64,000 bases of DNA. It comes from an uncultured Bacteroides sp. (lineage in GTDB: Bacteria; Bacteroidota; Bacteroidia; Bacteroidales; Bacteroidaceae). The notes beneath the pieces were generated by a model, which was not told where the DNA came from, searched no databases, and worked only from the letters and a program-made list of their open reading frames with translations. This document shows, in pieces, positions 54,177-63,449 of the stretch (positions are counted from its first letter, which is position 1; each line of letters starts with the position of its first letter). The stretch lies in contig NZ_CAUFUE010000026.1 of the NCBI RefSeq assembly GCF_959029255.1, positions 7,192-71,191 on the forward strand, in the 5' to 3' direction. A program made the position numbers and the translations under genes.

Positions 54177-54491
54177 ATGGAACAGAATATTACCGAAACA
54201 ACCTGCTACTGTGGCCGTTGCCACCGTGAACTGCCCGTGGGGGCCTTTTACATGAGACGGGATACGGAACATCCCGACTGTTATTGCATCGCGTGCCGCA
54301 AGGAAATGAACCGTACCCGTTACCGGGAGTCACACATCGAAAACGCCAAGCGCGATTATCCCGTGATAACGGACGTCACCGACGACACGCAGCGCCTGTC
54401 ACTCATCAGGCACGCCCTCCGCGTGATAAGGGAGAACGCCGCGCGCAAGCGGATGAAATTGCGCGCAACCGATTATATGTTTGACCTTTAA
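54177..54491 (+). CDS. Small zinc-ribbon-like protein
   Basis: 104 residues from the ATG at 54177 (a longer frame from 54090 would start inside the tandem repeats). The N-terminus has ETTCYCGRCHREL and CYCIACRKEMNRTRY, a four-cysteine zinc-finger pattern, followed by a basic helical tail (IRHALRVIRENAARKRMKLR). Nucleic-acid binding is likely. I know it only as a Bacteroidales protein of unknown function near DUF4373 genes. The next gene starts 12 bp later. Confidence 0.75.
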   Translation: MEQNITETTCYCGRCHRELPVGAFYMRRDTEHPDCYCIACRKEMNRTRYRESHIENAKRDYPVITDVTDDTQRLSLIRHALRVIRENAARKRMKLRATDYMFDL

Positions 54492-54503
54492 AGACATCCC
54501 ATC

Positions 54504-55454
54504 ATGGCACGAATCAAAAAACGGGGACTGGACTACTTCCCCATGAGCACAGACTTCATACACGACCGCATCGTGCGCCGCATCATGAAGCGCGAGGGGG
54601 ATGGCGCGCTCTCCATCCTGATAGGCACGCTGTCGTACATCTACGCCGGTGAGGGGTACTATGTCCATGCCGACGGCCTTTTCTACGAGGACCTTTCCGC
54701 CTGCCTCTACCAGCAGAGCGCCCAGGACGTGCGCCGCATCCTTGCCCTTGCGGTGGAGTACAGCATCTTCGACCCCGGGCTTTTCAGTAAATTCGGCATA
54801 CTGACTTCCGCCGAAATCCAGAGCCAGTACCTTTTCAGTACGAAACGCCGCAAGAGTTCCGCCATAGAAACGGACTACCGGCTGACGGAAGCGGAGGAAG
54901 GGACGGAAGAAGAAGACGGCAATCCGTCTTCACCAAAGGACAACGTGTCCATACCGGGCGGAGACCTTTTCAATCCGGGAGAGGAGTATTCCGCTTACGG
55001 CTTCGAAGATGTAACATTAACGCCCCTGAATGTAACATTAACGTCCCAAAATGTAACATCCGGTACACATAGCATAGCACAGCATAGCATAGCACAGGAT
55101 AGCAAAGAATACTCCCTCCTCAATAGTTCCCCCGAAACCGGAGGAACTCAGGACGCAGGCTGTGGACAGCCTGCGGAGGTGAAGGGGAAAGTTTCTATTC
55201 GCAAAGAGTGGACGCCTTCGGACATCGACCGCCTGCAACCTCCGCAGGACGGCGTAAACCGCAACCTGGAGGGGTTGAAGTACAACCTCCGTCAATTTGA
55301 AGTCCCCCTTCAAGAGCAGTACGCCGTCATCTTGAAAAGCAACTTCGGAGCCATCGGGCATCCCATGTGGCGGGGATTTGAGGCGTTGCGTACCAGTCAC
55401 GGCAAGATACGCCAGCCGGGCAAATACCTGCTGAGTTTGTGCAGAGGCAGGTAA
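54504..55454 (+). CDS. DUF4373 (Lin1244/Lin1753-type) protein
   Basis: 316 residues. The N-terminal 110 residues (GLDYFPMSTDFIHDRIVRRI, VDGLFYEDLS-like HADGLFYEDLSACLYQQ) match the DUF4373/Lin1244 domain, related by description to phage replication-initiation DnaD-like proteins. A low-complexity centre contains repeated NVTLT units, and the DNA there repeats AGCATAGCAC several times. The C-terminus is charged and helical (LEGLKYNLRQFEVPLQEQYA). With a CI-like repressor and HU-like protein nearby it looks like a remnant or module of a mobile element. Function is not established. Confidence 0.78.
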   Translation: MARIKKRGLDYFPMSTDFIHDRIVRRIMKREGDGALSILIGTLSYIYAGEGYYVHADGLFYEDLSACLYQQSAQDVRRILALAVEYSIFDPGLFSKFGILTSAEIQSQYLFSTKRRKSSAIETDYRLTEAEEGTEEEDGNPSSPKDNVSIPGGDLFNPGEEYSAYGFEDVTLTPLNVTLTSQNVTSGTHSIAQHSIAQDSKEYSLLNSSPETGGTQDAGCGQPAEVKGKVSIRKEWTPSDIDRLQPPQDGVNRNLEGLKYNLRQFEVPLQEQYAVILKSNFGAIGHPMWRGFEALRTSHGKIRQPGKYLLSLCRGR

Positions 55455-55459
55455 ATGAT

Positions 55460-55776
55460 AATTTACCGGCGTAGCGCCGGAGCAGGTTTTCCTTTCGGAT
55501 GGGGTCTTTTCAGACGCGGATTTAGCGGATTAAGCGGATTAAGTTGATTAAGTTGATTTTTTACTTTGTTGCTACTCAAGAAAAAAATCTGCGTCATCTG
55601 TGTCATCTGCGTCTGAAAAATTAAAATCCGCTTAATCCGCTAAATCCGCGTCGAAAAAATTAAAACCTCTGTGACCTCTGTGTCCTCTGTGGTGAAAGAA
55701 AAATCACCAGTTGCATTTATATCAGTTGCGCTATTATCCGAAGGGAAACTTTGTTCCGGCGCTACGCCGGTAAATT
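55460..55776. repeat. Nested inverted-repeat element (41-bp outer and 28-bp inner arms)
   Basis: Outer arms 55460-55500 and 55736-55776 match as reverse complements with a few mismatches; their first 22 bp (including ACCGGCGTAGCGCCGG) are perfect. Inner arms 55513-55540 and 55625-55652 are perfect over 28 bp. Between them are direct repeats of ATCTGCGTC and CTCTGTG units. I see no ORF inside. It fills most of the 530-bp gap before the HU-like gene. It could be a MITE-like element or a very large RNA hairpin. Confidence 0.8.
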
Positions 55777-55912
55777 CCCATTTACAGAACCATGCATCTC
55801 CCAAACGGGTTTTATTTCAATCTTTTGAAATTGTAAACGGTTAGTAACCAGGTGGAATACATTTCGTGAACAAAAACGGCATTTTTAATTTTCCCATGTA
55901 CCGGGCAAGTCT

Positions 55913-55920
55913 TATATTTG
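55913..55920 (+). promoter_or_regulatory. Promoter -7 box of the HU-like gene
   Basis: TATATTTG matches the TAnnTTTG consensus exactly and lies 64 bp before the ATG at 55985, downstream of the nested inverted repeat. Confidence 0.65.
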
Positions 55921-55984
55921 CATTGTCATTAAGCTTAAGACACAAAATAAAACTATTACATTAACAATTTAAAAACTTATTAGT

Positions 55985-56476
55985 ATGCCAGTAATTTACA
56001 AAGGATTTCAATCCGTATTAGAAAACAAAGAAGGAAAAAAGTTATTCTATCCTCGTGTGGTATTGACGGGCAACGTCAGCACCGCGCAGATTGCAAAGGA
56101 GATATCAGAGTATTGTTCGCTCACACCGGGTGACACGAAGAACACCATCGACAACCTGATAAAAGTGCTTAGCACCCACTTGCAGGCCTCTGAGAGTGTC
56201 ACCCTTGACGGCCTTGGCACTTTCCGCATGGCGATGAAGTCCACGGGCAAAGGCGTGCCGACGGATGAGGAAGTTTCTGCCACGCAAGCCACCATCACCG
56301 TGCGCTTTCAGCCTGCCGTCACCCGCAATCTGAACCGCACCGTAGCCACCCGTTCCATGGTGACGGGCGTGAAGTGCGTCCGTCTGGATGCCGCTCCGGG
56401 CTCAGGAAACGGCGGCGGAGGCGAAAACGGCTCGGGAGGAAGCGGTGAAGACCAGAACGAGAACCCGCTCGGCTGA
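55985..56476 (+). CDS. HU-like DNA-binding protein with Gly-rich tail
   Basis: 163 residues. The first 125 match the Bacteroidales HU-related family (MPVIYKGFQSVLENKEGKKL, EYCSLTPGDTKNTIDNLIKV, VTLDGLGTFRMAMKS, TVRFQPAVTRNLN). The tail is Gly/Ser/Asn-rich (GNGGGGENGSGGSGEDQNEN) and probably disordered. Histone-like proteins bend DNA; this group is commonly found in Bacteroides before a 'smalltalk' small ORF and an amidase gene. Here the smalltalk-type ORF is present but RHS genes follow. Confidence 0.88.
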   Translation: MPVIYKGFQSVLENKEGKKLFYPRVVLTGNVSTAQIAKEISEYCSLTPGDTKNTIDNLIKVLSTHLQASESVTLDGLGTFRMAMKSTGKGVPTDEEVSATQATITVRFQPAVTRNLNRTVATRSMVTGVKCVRLDAAPGSGNGGGGENGSGGSGEDQNENPLG

Positions 56477-56768
56477 TTGTAGCGGGATGACCGGACAGGC
56501 CGGGGCAGGCACGTGACGCTGAAACGCAGGAAATGCGATAAAACACAGAAAGGCGCGACGAAATTCAACGAAATTCAACGAAACGCGACGCAACGCAACA
56601 GAGTGCAATAAAGCGCAACGCAACACGACAAAAGTTTCTGCAGAAACTCTATTTACAATTCACAAAAACATCCATCACAAGCATCGCAAAGGAGGAGTTA
56701 TCTCTTCTTTAGCCCCTCCTTTGCCTTGAAACTTGACTAAACTACCTTGAAAGGAGGTGTGAAAAACT
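56477..56768. other. Intergenic region with repeats, a 16-bp palindrome and a GGAGG hairpin
   Basis: Short CGAAATTCAA/CGACGCAACG repeats at 56540-56625 come first. AGTTTCTGCAGAAACT (56633-56648) is a perfect palindrome. GCAAAGGAGG (56686-56695) pairs with CCTCCTTTGC (56715-56724) just upstream of a strong Shine-Dalgarno AAAGGAGGTG at 56750-56759, so the left arm mimics the ribosome site and the right arm could also mask it. Confidence 0.6.
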
Positions 56769-56873
56769 ATGGCAATCAAGAAATCTGTTTGGGATATCAT
56801 CCTGAAAGTGATTATCGCGGCGGTGTCGGCTTTGGCCGGAGCGATTGGAGTACACGCTACGAATGTATTGTAA
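56769..56873 (+). CDS. Smalltalk-type 34-residue membrane peptide
   Basis: 34 codons: MAIKKSVWDIILKVIIAAVS followed by ALAGAIGVHATNVL. One hydrophobic helix with an N-terminal charged head. It matches, from memory, the Bacteroidales 'smalltalk' proteins found after HU-like genes. It has AAAGGAGGTG ten bases before the ATG, an unusually good Shine-Dalgarno for this genus, where starts are normally only AT-rich. That and the preceding GGAGG hairpin support real, regulated translation. Function is unknown. Confidence 0.82.
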   Translation: MAIKKSVWDIILKVIIAAVSALAGAIGVHATNVL

Positions 56874-56889
56874 GATGATACCATTGGTA

Positions 56890-56941
56890 ACCTTCCGGGG
56901 GGAAACAACGGGATTTTCCTTCCCGCCGGGAGGTCTTTTAT
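56890..56941 (+). terminator. Terminator after the smalltalk-type ORF
   Basis: ACCTTCCGGGGGGA (56890-56903) pairs with TCCCGCCGGGAGGT (56921-56934) with one mismatch and one wobble, followed by CTTTTATT. It separates the HU/smalltalk transcript from the RHS genes, though read-through is possible as the RHS gene starts 24 bp later. Confidence 0.75.
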
Positions 56942-56964
56942 TCAAACTAAAAACATAAAACACG

Positions 56965-59900
56965 ATGAAAATAAAAAATATGTCACAAAGAATAAAATGT
57001 ATGTTGTTCTTGCCGCTTTTTTGCGCAAATATGGCATACCCACAGGAACAACCCGGCTATCCGGTTGTGAACACAGTCTCACCTGAAGCGGCAGCGCTGG
57101 TGAAAGCCATCAATTATCCCGTAGGATATAATAGCGGCGTGCCGTCTATCAGTATTCCCCTCTACGAATTTAAAGGACGTGAACTTTCCATCCCTCTCGT
57201 GCTGAATTATCATGCCGGAGGGTTCAAAGCCCGCGAGCAGGCTCCCAGTACAGGAATGGGATGGACACTCGGATGCGACCTGCAAATTACGCGTGAAATT
57301 AAAGGGGGAGATGATTTTAAGAACGAAGGTTACGAATTGTACAAAGGGTTGTATTACAACAGGTTTTGCTATCACTATGACAGTGACGCTTACGACGGTA
57401 GCCTGTTGGATGACAATATCAACCTGCTTTCCATAGCCAATGGGGAGATGGATACCCAACCTGACAAATTCTATTACAAACTACCGGGGAAATCCGGTTG
57501 TTTCTACCTGGTAAAAAATGATAAGGGCAAGTATTTCGTCCCGGTACCCTATAATGGTATCAAGATAGAATGTTTTCCGACAGGACATCGCAATGACGTG
57601 AATTTCCGCATTACCGATACGGACGGAACACGGTATGAGTACACATTCTCCGAACGGCAACGCCTGTATCCCTATTTGTCCAGCGGGGAAGAAACACAGT
57701 CCGCCTGGAAATGCAGTTCCGTGGTTTCCCCTTCGGGTTGCGAGACTTTGCATATCGATTATCAAAGTCTGGCAGAACGGGGAACATACATAACGGGGGA
57801 ATACCTCGAATTCTATGAGGACCTTGCCGGAGACCACGGGACTATCTACGAACGTGGTACTTATTTCCCGGAAGATATTGAAGAAGCCATGCCGGGGGGT
57901 GACCAGACGTTTGAACAGGTACGCAGGTATTTCCGTTTTGACAAGCTGAACGTACCCCGCACGGTGTACCATTCGTTCGGACAAGGATCGGGATTGGAAC
58001 TCTACACCGATGATCCTGAGGCGGAGAATGGCATACGTTCTGATCTCTATACAGCTCCGCGCGAATATGGTAAGTTACTGGTACAAACCAGGATGGGTAT
58101 TTCTGGGATGGAATTGGACGGTAACCGGCTCAGTTTTTTATATGATGACGAGGATTGCATGACGGAAATCCGTGTGGTACGCCGGGACGGGACGATTGTC
58201 CGGCGCATCCGGTTATCGCAATCGAAAGTCGGTACCTGGACATCGGTGAAGAACACGAGCCGCACCAACTACCTGGATGCCGTCACCGTGGAAGACGGCA
58301 ATGGAAACAAGGCAGAAACCTATAAACTGGACTATACGACAAAATATGCCTTCTCCAACTATCTGAAGGGGTTTGACGCATGGGGAGGTGTAAATAGAGG
58401 GACCTGCCAAATGGATTCGCCTTGTGGAATAACAGTTCCAGCCATGGAGGTACAAGCCAAGCATTATTATGCGAGTACCCCCTACGCCTACACATACGAT
58501 TTCTGGACCTGGATAGGAGGTTCACACGAATATTTGAATGAGATGAATGACTGGATAGAGCCCGAATATGCCCTCATGGGACAACTTGAGAGGATTACTT
58601 ATCCGACGGGGGGATATACTGAGTTTAGGTTCGAGAACAACATGGGTGAATTGATGGGAACGGAAAATTCACCTTTCTTGTGCGGGGGGCTGCGTGTGAC
58701 GGACATCAGTAACTATGACAGTGACGGAAGCTTGCTGACACGCAAGAAGTTTGTTTATGGTGATGACCCCTGGGGGACGGGCATTCCCAACGGCCTCTAT
58801 TACTATAACGCTCCGGACATGGACGAGACTTTCAGCTACAAGCAGACGGTGATGTATCTTGTTGACCCCATTTTTGAGGAATATGGTACGATGCTGAACG
58901 GTCCTACAGAAACACGTACTACTTTCCTTGCCTATCCGCTTGAAAACCTGTTTTACAGTAACGGCTCTCCCATCTATTATACCAAAGTGACGGAATATGA
59001 CTACGATACGGAAGGACTGAACGGGAAAAAGGAATTCATTTATACCGATCCCGCCATCTTCGGACTACCCATGCGCCGTAAGATAGAGGGAACCAACCTG
59101 CTTGAATTTACCGAAGAGTGGCGGAACGGACAGATGGAACAGGAGAATGTTTATAAATATGAGGGCGGGAATTTTATCCCCGTACACTCCAAAAAATATC
59201 GATATAAGGTATTCCGCAAGAGTGATGACGTGATAAACACATTCTTTTGTTATCGGAAGATGGTGATTATGGGGGTTTATGACAGTGGTGACGAATACGA
59301 CCGTTATACCTATGGTGAGATAAACGATGCGTATACCTTACGGAATGTGGACGTGTCCCAGTTGCTGGATACTTACGACCAGGGAGCTGCTACCGGTGGT
59401 ATACTGCCCATGGAAATATCCGATACCGTATATGTCGGTGGGAAAAAGCTGGTTACAGTGACCGGATACGAATATGACACGCTGTTGCAGCCTACTGCGG
59501 TTACGGTGACCTATCCTGAAGGAGAAACGGAAAAGACCATGACCAGGTATGCCGCCCAATGCACCGGTGACTTTGTGGATGCCATGGAAGAACGGCACAT
59601 GGTGGGAGTGCCCATACAAGTGGAAACGGAACGTATGACGGAGAACGGTTCCACAAAGGTGTCAGGTTACATTAACTTATTCGATACGGAAAACCCGGCA
59701 CTGGTGAAAACGGTATATAGACTGGAGCCTACCGGTAATTCGGGAAGTTTGAACATGGATGGTTTCCTCATTCCGGGAGAATATTACGAAAAGTCCTCAC
59801 TGCTCTATAATGCCGCCGGAAATATTGTACAAATCAGCACAAACGACCTTCCTGTGACAACTTATCTGTGGGGATATGGGCACAGGTATCCTGTAGCGGA

Positions 59901-60207
59901 GGTCAAAGGAGCCACTTATGAGGAGGTTCGCGCCGCTTTGGGCGCCGGCACGGTGGATGGCTTGGAAGTTTCCTTTGACGACACCTATATACGTAATTGT
60001 GTACAAACCTTGAGGGAACATGCCCTGATGGCAGGTGCGCAGGTCACCACTTTCCTGTATTTACCCCTGACGGGAATGACAGAGACCGTCAAACCGGACG
60101 GGACGAAAGAGAACTATATGTATGACGGCTTCGGCAGGCTGCGGGCAGTCGACAGGAACGACGGGCAGAGGGTGAAAGCTTATGAATACCACTATATGGA
60201 CAGATAA
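56965..60207 (+). CDS. RHS-associated large secreted protein (first of pair)
   Basis: 1080 residues, signal peptide ending MAYPQ. It begins with the pattern of the N-terminal RHS partner in Bacteroidota: YPVVNTVSPEAAALVKAINY, GVPSISIPLYEFKGRELSIP, STGMGWTLGCDLQITRE. Many YD/RHS-like strands follow (YTFSERQRLYPYLSSGEE, GKKEFIYTDPAIFG) and it ends YMYDGFGRLRAVDRNDGQRV. There is no RHS core sequence or C-terminal toxin; those are in the next gene. The two proteins probably form the two halves of one RHS shell. The stop lies 34 bp before the next ATG. Confidence 0.82.
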   Translation: MKIKNMSQRIKCMLFLPLFCANMAYPQEQPGYPVVNTVSPEAAALVKAINYPVGYNSGVPSISIPLYEFKGRELSIPLVLNYHAGGFKAREQAPSTGMGWTLGCDLQITREIKGGDDFKNEGYELYKGLYYNRFCYHYDSDAYDGSLLDDNINLLSIANGEMDTQPDKFYYKLPGKSGCFYLVKNDKGKYFVPVPYNGIKIECFPTGHRNDVNFRITDTDGTRYEYTFSERQRLYPYLSSGEETQSAWKCSSVVSPSGCETLHIDYQSLAERGTYITGEYLEFYEDLAGDHGTIYERGTYFPEDIEEAMPGGDQTFEQVRRYFRFDKLNVPRTVYHSFGQGSGLELYTDDPEAENGIRSDLYTAPREYGKLLVQTRMGISGMELDGNRLSFLYDDEDCMTEIRVVRRDGTIVRRIRLSQSKVGTWTSVKNTSRTNYLDAVTVEDGNGNKAETYKLDYTTKYAFSNYLKGFDAWGGVNRGTCQMDSPCGITVPAMEVQAKHYYASTPYAYTYDFWTWIGGSHEYLNEMNDWIEPEYALMGQLERITYPTGGYTEFRFENNMGELMGTENSPFLCGGLRVTDISNYDSDGSLLTRKKFVYGDDPWGTGIPNGLYYYNAPDMDETFSYKQTVMYLVDPIFEEYGTMLNGPTETRTTFLAYPLENLFYSNGSPIYYTKVTEYDYDTEGLNGKKEFIYTDPAIFGLPMRRKIEGTNLLEFTEEWRNGQMEQENVYKYEGGNFIPVHSKKYRYKVFRKSDDVINTFFCYRKMVIMGVYDSGDEYDRYTYGEINDAYTLRNVDVSQLLDTYDQGAATGGILPMEISDTVYVGGKKLVTVTGYEYDTLLQPTAVTVTYPEGETEKTMTRYAAQCTGDFVDAMEERHMVGVPIQVETERMTENGSTKVSGYINLFDTENPALVKTVYRLEPTGNSGSLNMDGFLIPGEYYEKSSLLYNAAGNIVQISTNDLPVTTYLWGYGHRYPVAEVKGATYEEVRAALGAGTVDGLEVSFDDTYIRNCVQTLREHALMAGAQVTTFLYLPLTGMTETVKPDGTKENYMYDGFGRLRAVDRNDGQRVKAYEYHYMDR

Positions 60208-60241
60208 ATCTATTTTTCATTTATTTTTAAAACACGACATC

Positions 60242-63200
60242 ATGAGAACTGATATGATAAAAAAAAGAACAGGATTGCTGGCAGCCATATTGCTGCTGGC
60301 GGTCTCGGTTGCCGGACAAGACAACCAACGTAACTATGTGCTTACACGTATTGCGACCTCTGCAAACCAGGCAACATCCATGGAGAGCATCGCGTATGCC
60401 GACGGACTCGGCCGTCCCCTGCTGGAGGTACAAAAAAGTATTACCCCCACCGGGCAAGATTTGGTCACGCTACACGGTTACGACGGATACGGCCGCGAAA
60501 ATCGCTTGTGGCTTCCCGTACCAATGGCCGGAAACGGAGGGTTCCGGACGGAAAACGCCATAGGCAGCACGGCCAGGAGCTTTTACAATGACATCCGTCC
60601 CTATACCGAGTATGGTTATGAGGCTTCCCCGTTGCAGAGGCTGATTTCAGAGCAGGGACCCGGTGAAGCTTGGGACGGGAAAGCGGTCACTACCACCTAC
60701 TCGGCGAATGGTACGGCAGGGGCATGCCCCCGCTACCGCCTTTCGGGAGGTATCCCTGTCTATGCGGGCGATTACGGCGACGGGCAACTGCTTGTAACCG
60801 AAACCACGGACGAGGATGGGCGGGTGGCCCGAGAGTTCAAAGACAGCAAGGGGCTTACCGTGATGTTCAGGCAAACGGACGGTACGGTAGAACATGATAC
60901 CCGGTATGTATACGACGTTTACGGGAACCTCCGCTGTGTGCTTCCTCCCGAAGTGCCTGTTTCTCCGGGTGGGGATGAGTTGGAGAAATACGCTTTCATG
61001 TACAGTTACAATGGCAGGAACTTATGTACGGAATATAAATTGCCGGGATGCAGCCCGGTATATATCTGCTATGACGAGTCCGACCGTGCCGTATTGCAGC
61101 AGGACGGTCTGCTCCGCGAGCAAGGCAAGTGGAAGTTCACCCTCTATGATGCGATGGGAAGGGTAACGGTGGAAGGTATAGGGGCTGTTGACGAATCATC
61201 CGTACAGTCTTCCACGGTGGTGGCTGTGTTCTGCGGAACGGGAGGTTTCCTTGATAGCGGATACACAATCAGCGGGATGGATATCACGGTGGACGGCGCG
61301 GAGTTGCTGACAGTCAACTATTATGACAATTACCTGTTTCTCGGGATGAGCGGCATTCCTTCAGGGCTTGCCTACGAAGCGGATAGCGGATATGACGCGC
61401 GTTTTGAAGGAACTGCCTCGGGAAAAGGATACCTGACAGGTACACGAAGTTTCTGCCTGGGAGGGGCTTCGGGAGCGGTCGTCTCCGCCTTTTACTACGA
61501 TGCGGAGGGCAGGATGGTACAACAGCGTTCCACCAATCTGCTGGGCGGTTTCGACACGGACTGTTTCACCTACTCCTTCAGCGGGAAACCGCTCAAGCAC
61601 AAGCATGTGCACACCGCCACAGGGAAATCGACGCAGACGGAAGTGTACACTTATACATACGATTCTGCGGAAAGGCTGAAAGAGGTATATCACAAGCTGA
61701 ACAATCAGGCGGAGGTGTTGCTGGCAAACAATACTTACGATGAATTGGGCAGGTTGAGCGGAAAGCAGTTGCATGGGGATATGTACGGGACAACGTATGC
61801 CTATAATATTCGCGGCTGGCTGACGGGGATTAGCGGAAGCAAGTTCTCACAGGACCTATACTATAATACCGGAAATGGCACGGCACGCTACAACGGGAAT
61901 ATCAGCAGCATGACCTGGAATGGCGGGGACGGAGTGACGCGTGGATACAAGTACGCTTACGACGGGCTGGGCAGGTTGACTGACGCCGCTTATGGAGAGG
62001 GGGCTTCTATCAACGGCAACTCTGGCCGTTTCACGGAAAAGGTGACCTCGTATGACAAGAACGGGAATATCCTTTCCTTGCAGCGTTACGGGCAGACTTC
62101 GGCTTCGGGATACGGGCTGATTGACAACCTGTCGTTCACGCTGGACGGCAACCGGCTGAACCGGGTGGACGATGCGGCGGGAACGACGGCATACAACGGA
62201 GGATTTGAATTTGTGGATGGCGCTTCACAGGCCAATGAGTACGTTTACGATGCGAATGGCAATTTAACGAAAGATTTAAATAAGAATATCATTGATATTC
62301 AATATAATGTATTAAATTTGCCTTCAACAGTGACTTTTGCGGATGGAAGTGTGATATCCTACCTGTATAGTGCGGATGGGATGAAGTTACGGGCTGTGCA
62401 TGCTATTAATGGTACCACCACAACAACCGACTACTGCGGAAATGTGATCTATGAAAACGGTGTAGCCCGGCAGTTGTTGACGGAAGAGGGGTATATCTCC
62501 TTGGACAACGGGCAGTATTACTACTACCTGCAGGACCATCAGGGGAATAACCGGGTGGTGATGAACCAGAGCGGCGGCGTGGAGGAGACGAACCATTACT
62601 ATCCCTTCGGAGGCGTCTTTGCAGTTTCGGGAAATGTACAACCTTACAAGTATAATGGTAATGAACTGGATGCGAAGAAAGGCTTGAACTTGTATGATTA
62701 TGGGGCAAGGCAGTATGATGCGGCAGTGGGAAGGTTTACGACGGTGGATGCAATGGCAGAGAAGCACTACTCCATAGGCACGTATGTCTATTGCGGCAAT
62801 GAACCGGTAAGTAGAATTGATCCGGATGGAAATGATTGGCGGGTACAAACCTGGTACAATCGGGAGACGGACAAGATTGAGTATATATTTACGGTTAATG
62901 CGGCCCTTCAGAATAGCTCGAGTAATTTAGCTCTTGACATGCAGGCTTTGGCCACAGTGATTACAGCACAAATCAATGCTGCCTATACAATCTCGCAAAG
63001 CAGTTTCATATCAACCATGAACTTTAACCTTAGAGTGGTGGATAAGATAGAGGATGTGAAGGATAATGAGCATTTGTTCCAAGTGATAGACCAAAAGAGA
63101 TTAGGGAAAGGGAAAGATCCTCAAAGAAGAACACGGGGACAAACGCAACTATTTGGGTTAGATATACAAATTGGAACAGTAGCCGCCAATGAGATGTTGA

Positions 63201-63445
63201 GTGGGAAAGATAATAGAACTGCTGCGCACGAGTTGGGACATACGGGTGGATTAAAAGATAAAACAGAAAAGGCTGATATCCATAATTTGATGATGCAGAA
63301 AAGTACAGTGCAGCGCCATAATGGGAATTATATGCAAGCTACTGACCTTTCTTTAACTCAAATACGTGCAATAAGAGATAACTATATTCATAAGAGATTG
63401 CATAAGCCATCTGTTTTAAGAAACAATATTAATAAAAAACGTTAG
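60242..63445 (+). CDS. RHS repeat protein with C-terminal HELGH metallopeptidase-like toxin
   Basis: 1067 residues from the ATG at 60242 (signal peptide TGLLAAILLLAVSVAGQ; a longer frame from 60182 overlaps the preceding gene). The N-terminus is DUF6443-like (SIAYADGLGRPLLEVQK). RHS/YD repeats fill most of the chain. The RHS core is near 775-860 (YLQDHQGNNRVVMNQSGG, GLNLYDYGARQYDAAVGRF, then EPVSRIDPDGND). The remaining 200 residues differ in composition, are AT-rich in DNA and hold RTAAHELGHTGGLK (His996, Glu997, His1000), a zinc-peptidase HExxH motif. RHS cores normally encapsulate and release such C-terminal toxins. The target is unknown. Confidence 0.88.
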   Translation: MRTDMIKKRTGLLAAILLLAVSVAGQDNQRNYVLTRIATSANQATSMESIAYADGLGRPLLEVQKSITPTGQDLVTLHGYDGYGRENRLWLPVPMAGNGGFRTENAIGSTARSFYNDIRPYTEYGYEASPLQRLISEQGPGEAWDGKAVTTTYSANGTAGACPRYRLSGGIPVYAGDYGDGQLLVTETTDEDGRVAREFKDSKGLTVMFRQTDGTVEHDTRYVYDVYGNLRCVLPPEVPVSPGGDELEKYAFMYSYNGRNLCTEYKLPGCSPVYICYDESDRAVLQQDGLLREQGKWKFTLYDAMGRVTVEGIGAVDESSVQSSTVVAVFCGTGGFLDSGYTISGMDITVDGAELLTVNYYDNYLFLGMSGIPSGLAYEADSGYDARFEGTASGKGYLTGTRSFCLGGASGAVVSAFYYDAEGRMVQQRSTNLLGGFDTDCFTYSFSGKPLKHKHVHTATGKSTQTEVYTYTYDSAERLKEVYHKLNNQAEVLLANNTYDELGRLSGKQLHGDMYGTTYAYNIRGWLTGISGSKFSQDLYYNTGNGTARYNGNISSMTWNGGDGVTRGYKYAYDGLGRLTDAAYGEGASINGNSGRFTEKVTSYDKNGNILSLQRYGQTSASGYGLIDNLSFTLDGNRLNRVDDAAGTTAYNGGFEFVDGASQANEYVYDANGNLTKDLNKNIIDIQYNVLNLPSTVTFADGSVISYLYSADGMKLRAVHAINGTTTTTDYCGNVIYENGVARQLLTEEGYISLDNGQYYYYLQDHQGNNRVVMNQSGGVEETNHYYPFGGVFAVSGNVQPYKYNGNELDAKKGLNLYDYGARQYDAAVGRFTTVDAMAEKHYSIGTYVYCGNEPVSRIDPDGNDWRVQTWYNRETDKIEYIFTVNAALQNSSSNLALDMQALATVITAQINAAYTISQSSFISTMNFNLRVVDKIEDVKDNEHLFQVIDQKRLGKGKDPQRRTRGQTQLFGLDIQIGTVAANEMLSGKDNRTAAHELGHTGGLKDKTEKADIHNLMMQKSTVQRHNGNYMQATDLSLTQIRAIRDNYIHKRLHKPSVLRNNINKKR

Positions 63446-63449
63446 CCTT

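Noticed and set aside
55460..55776. Insertion sequence
   Set aside because: No transposase frame and no clear target-site duplication at the ends.
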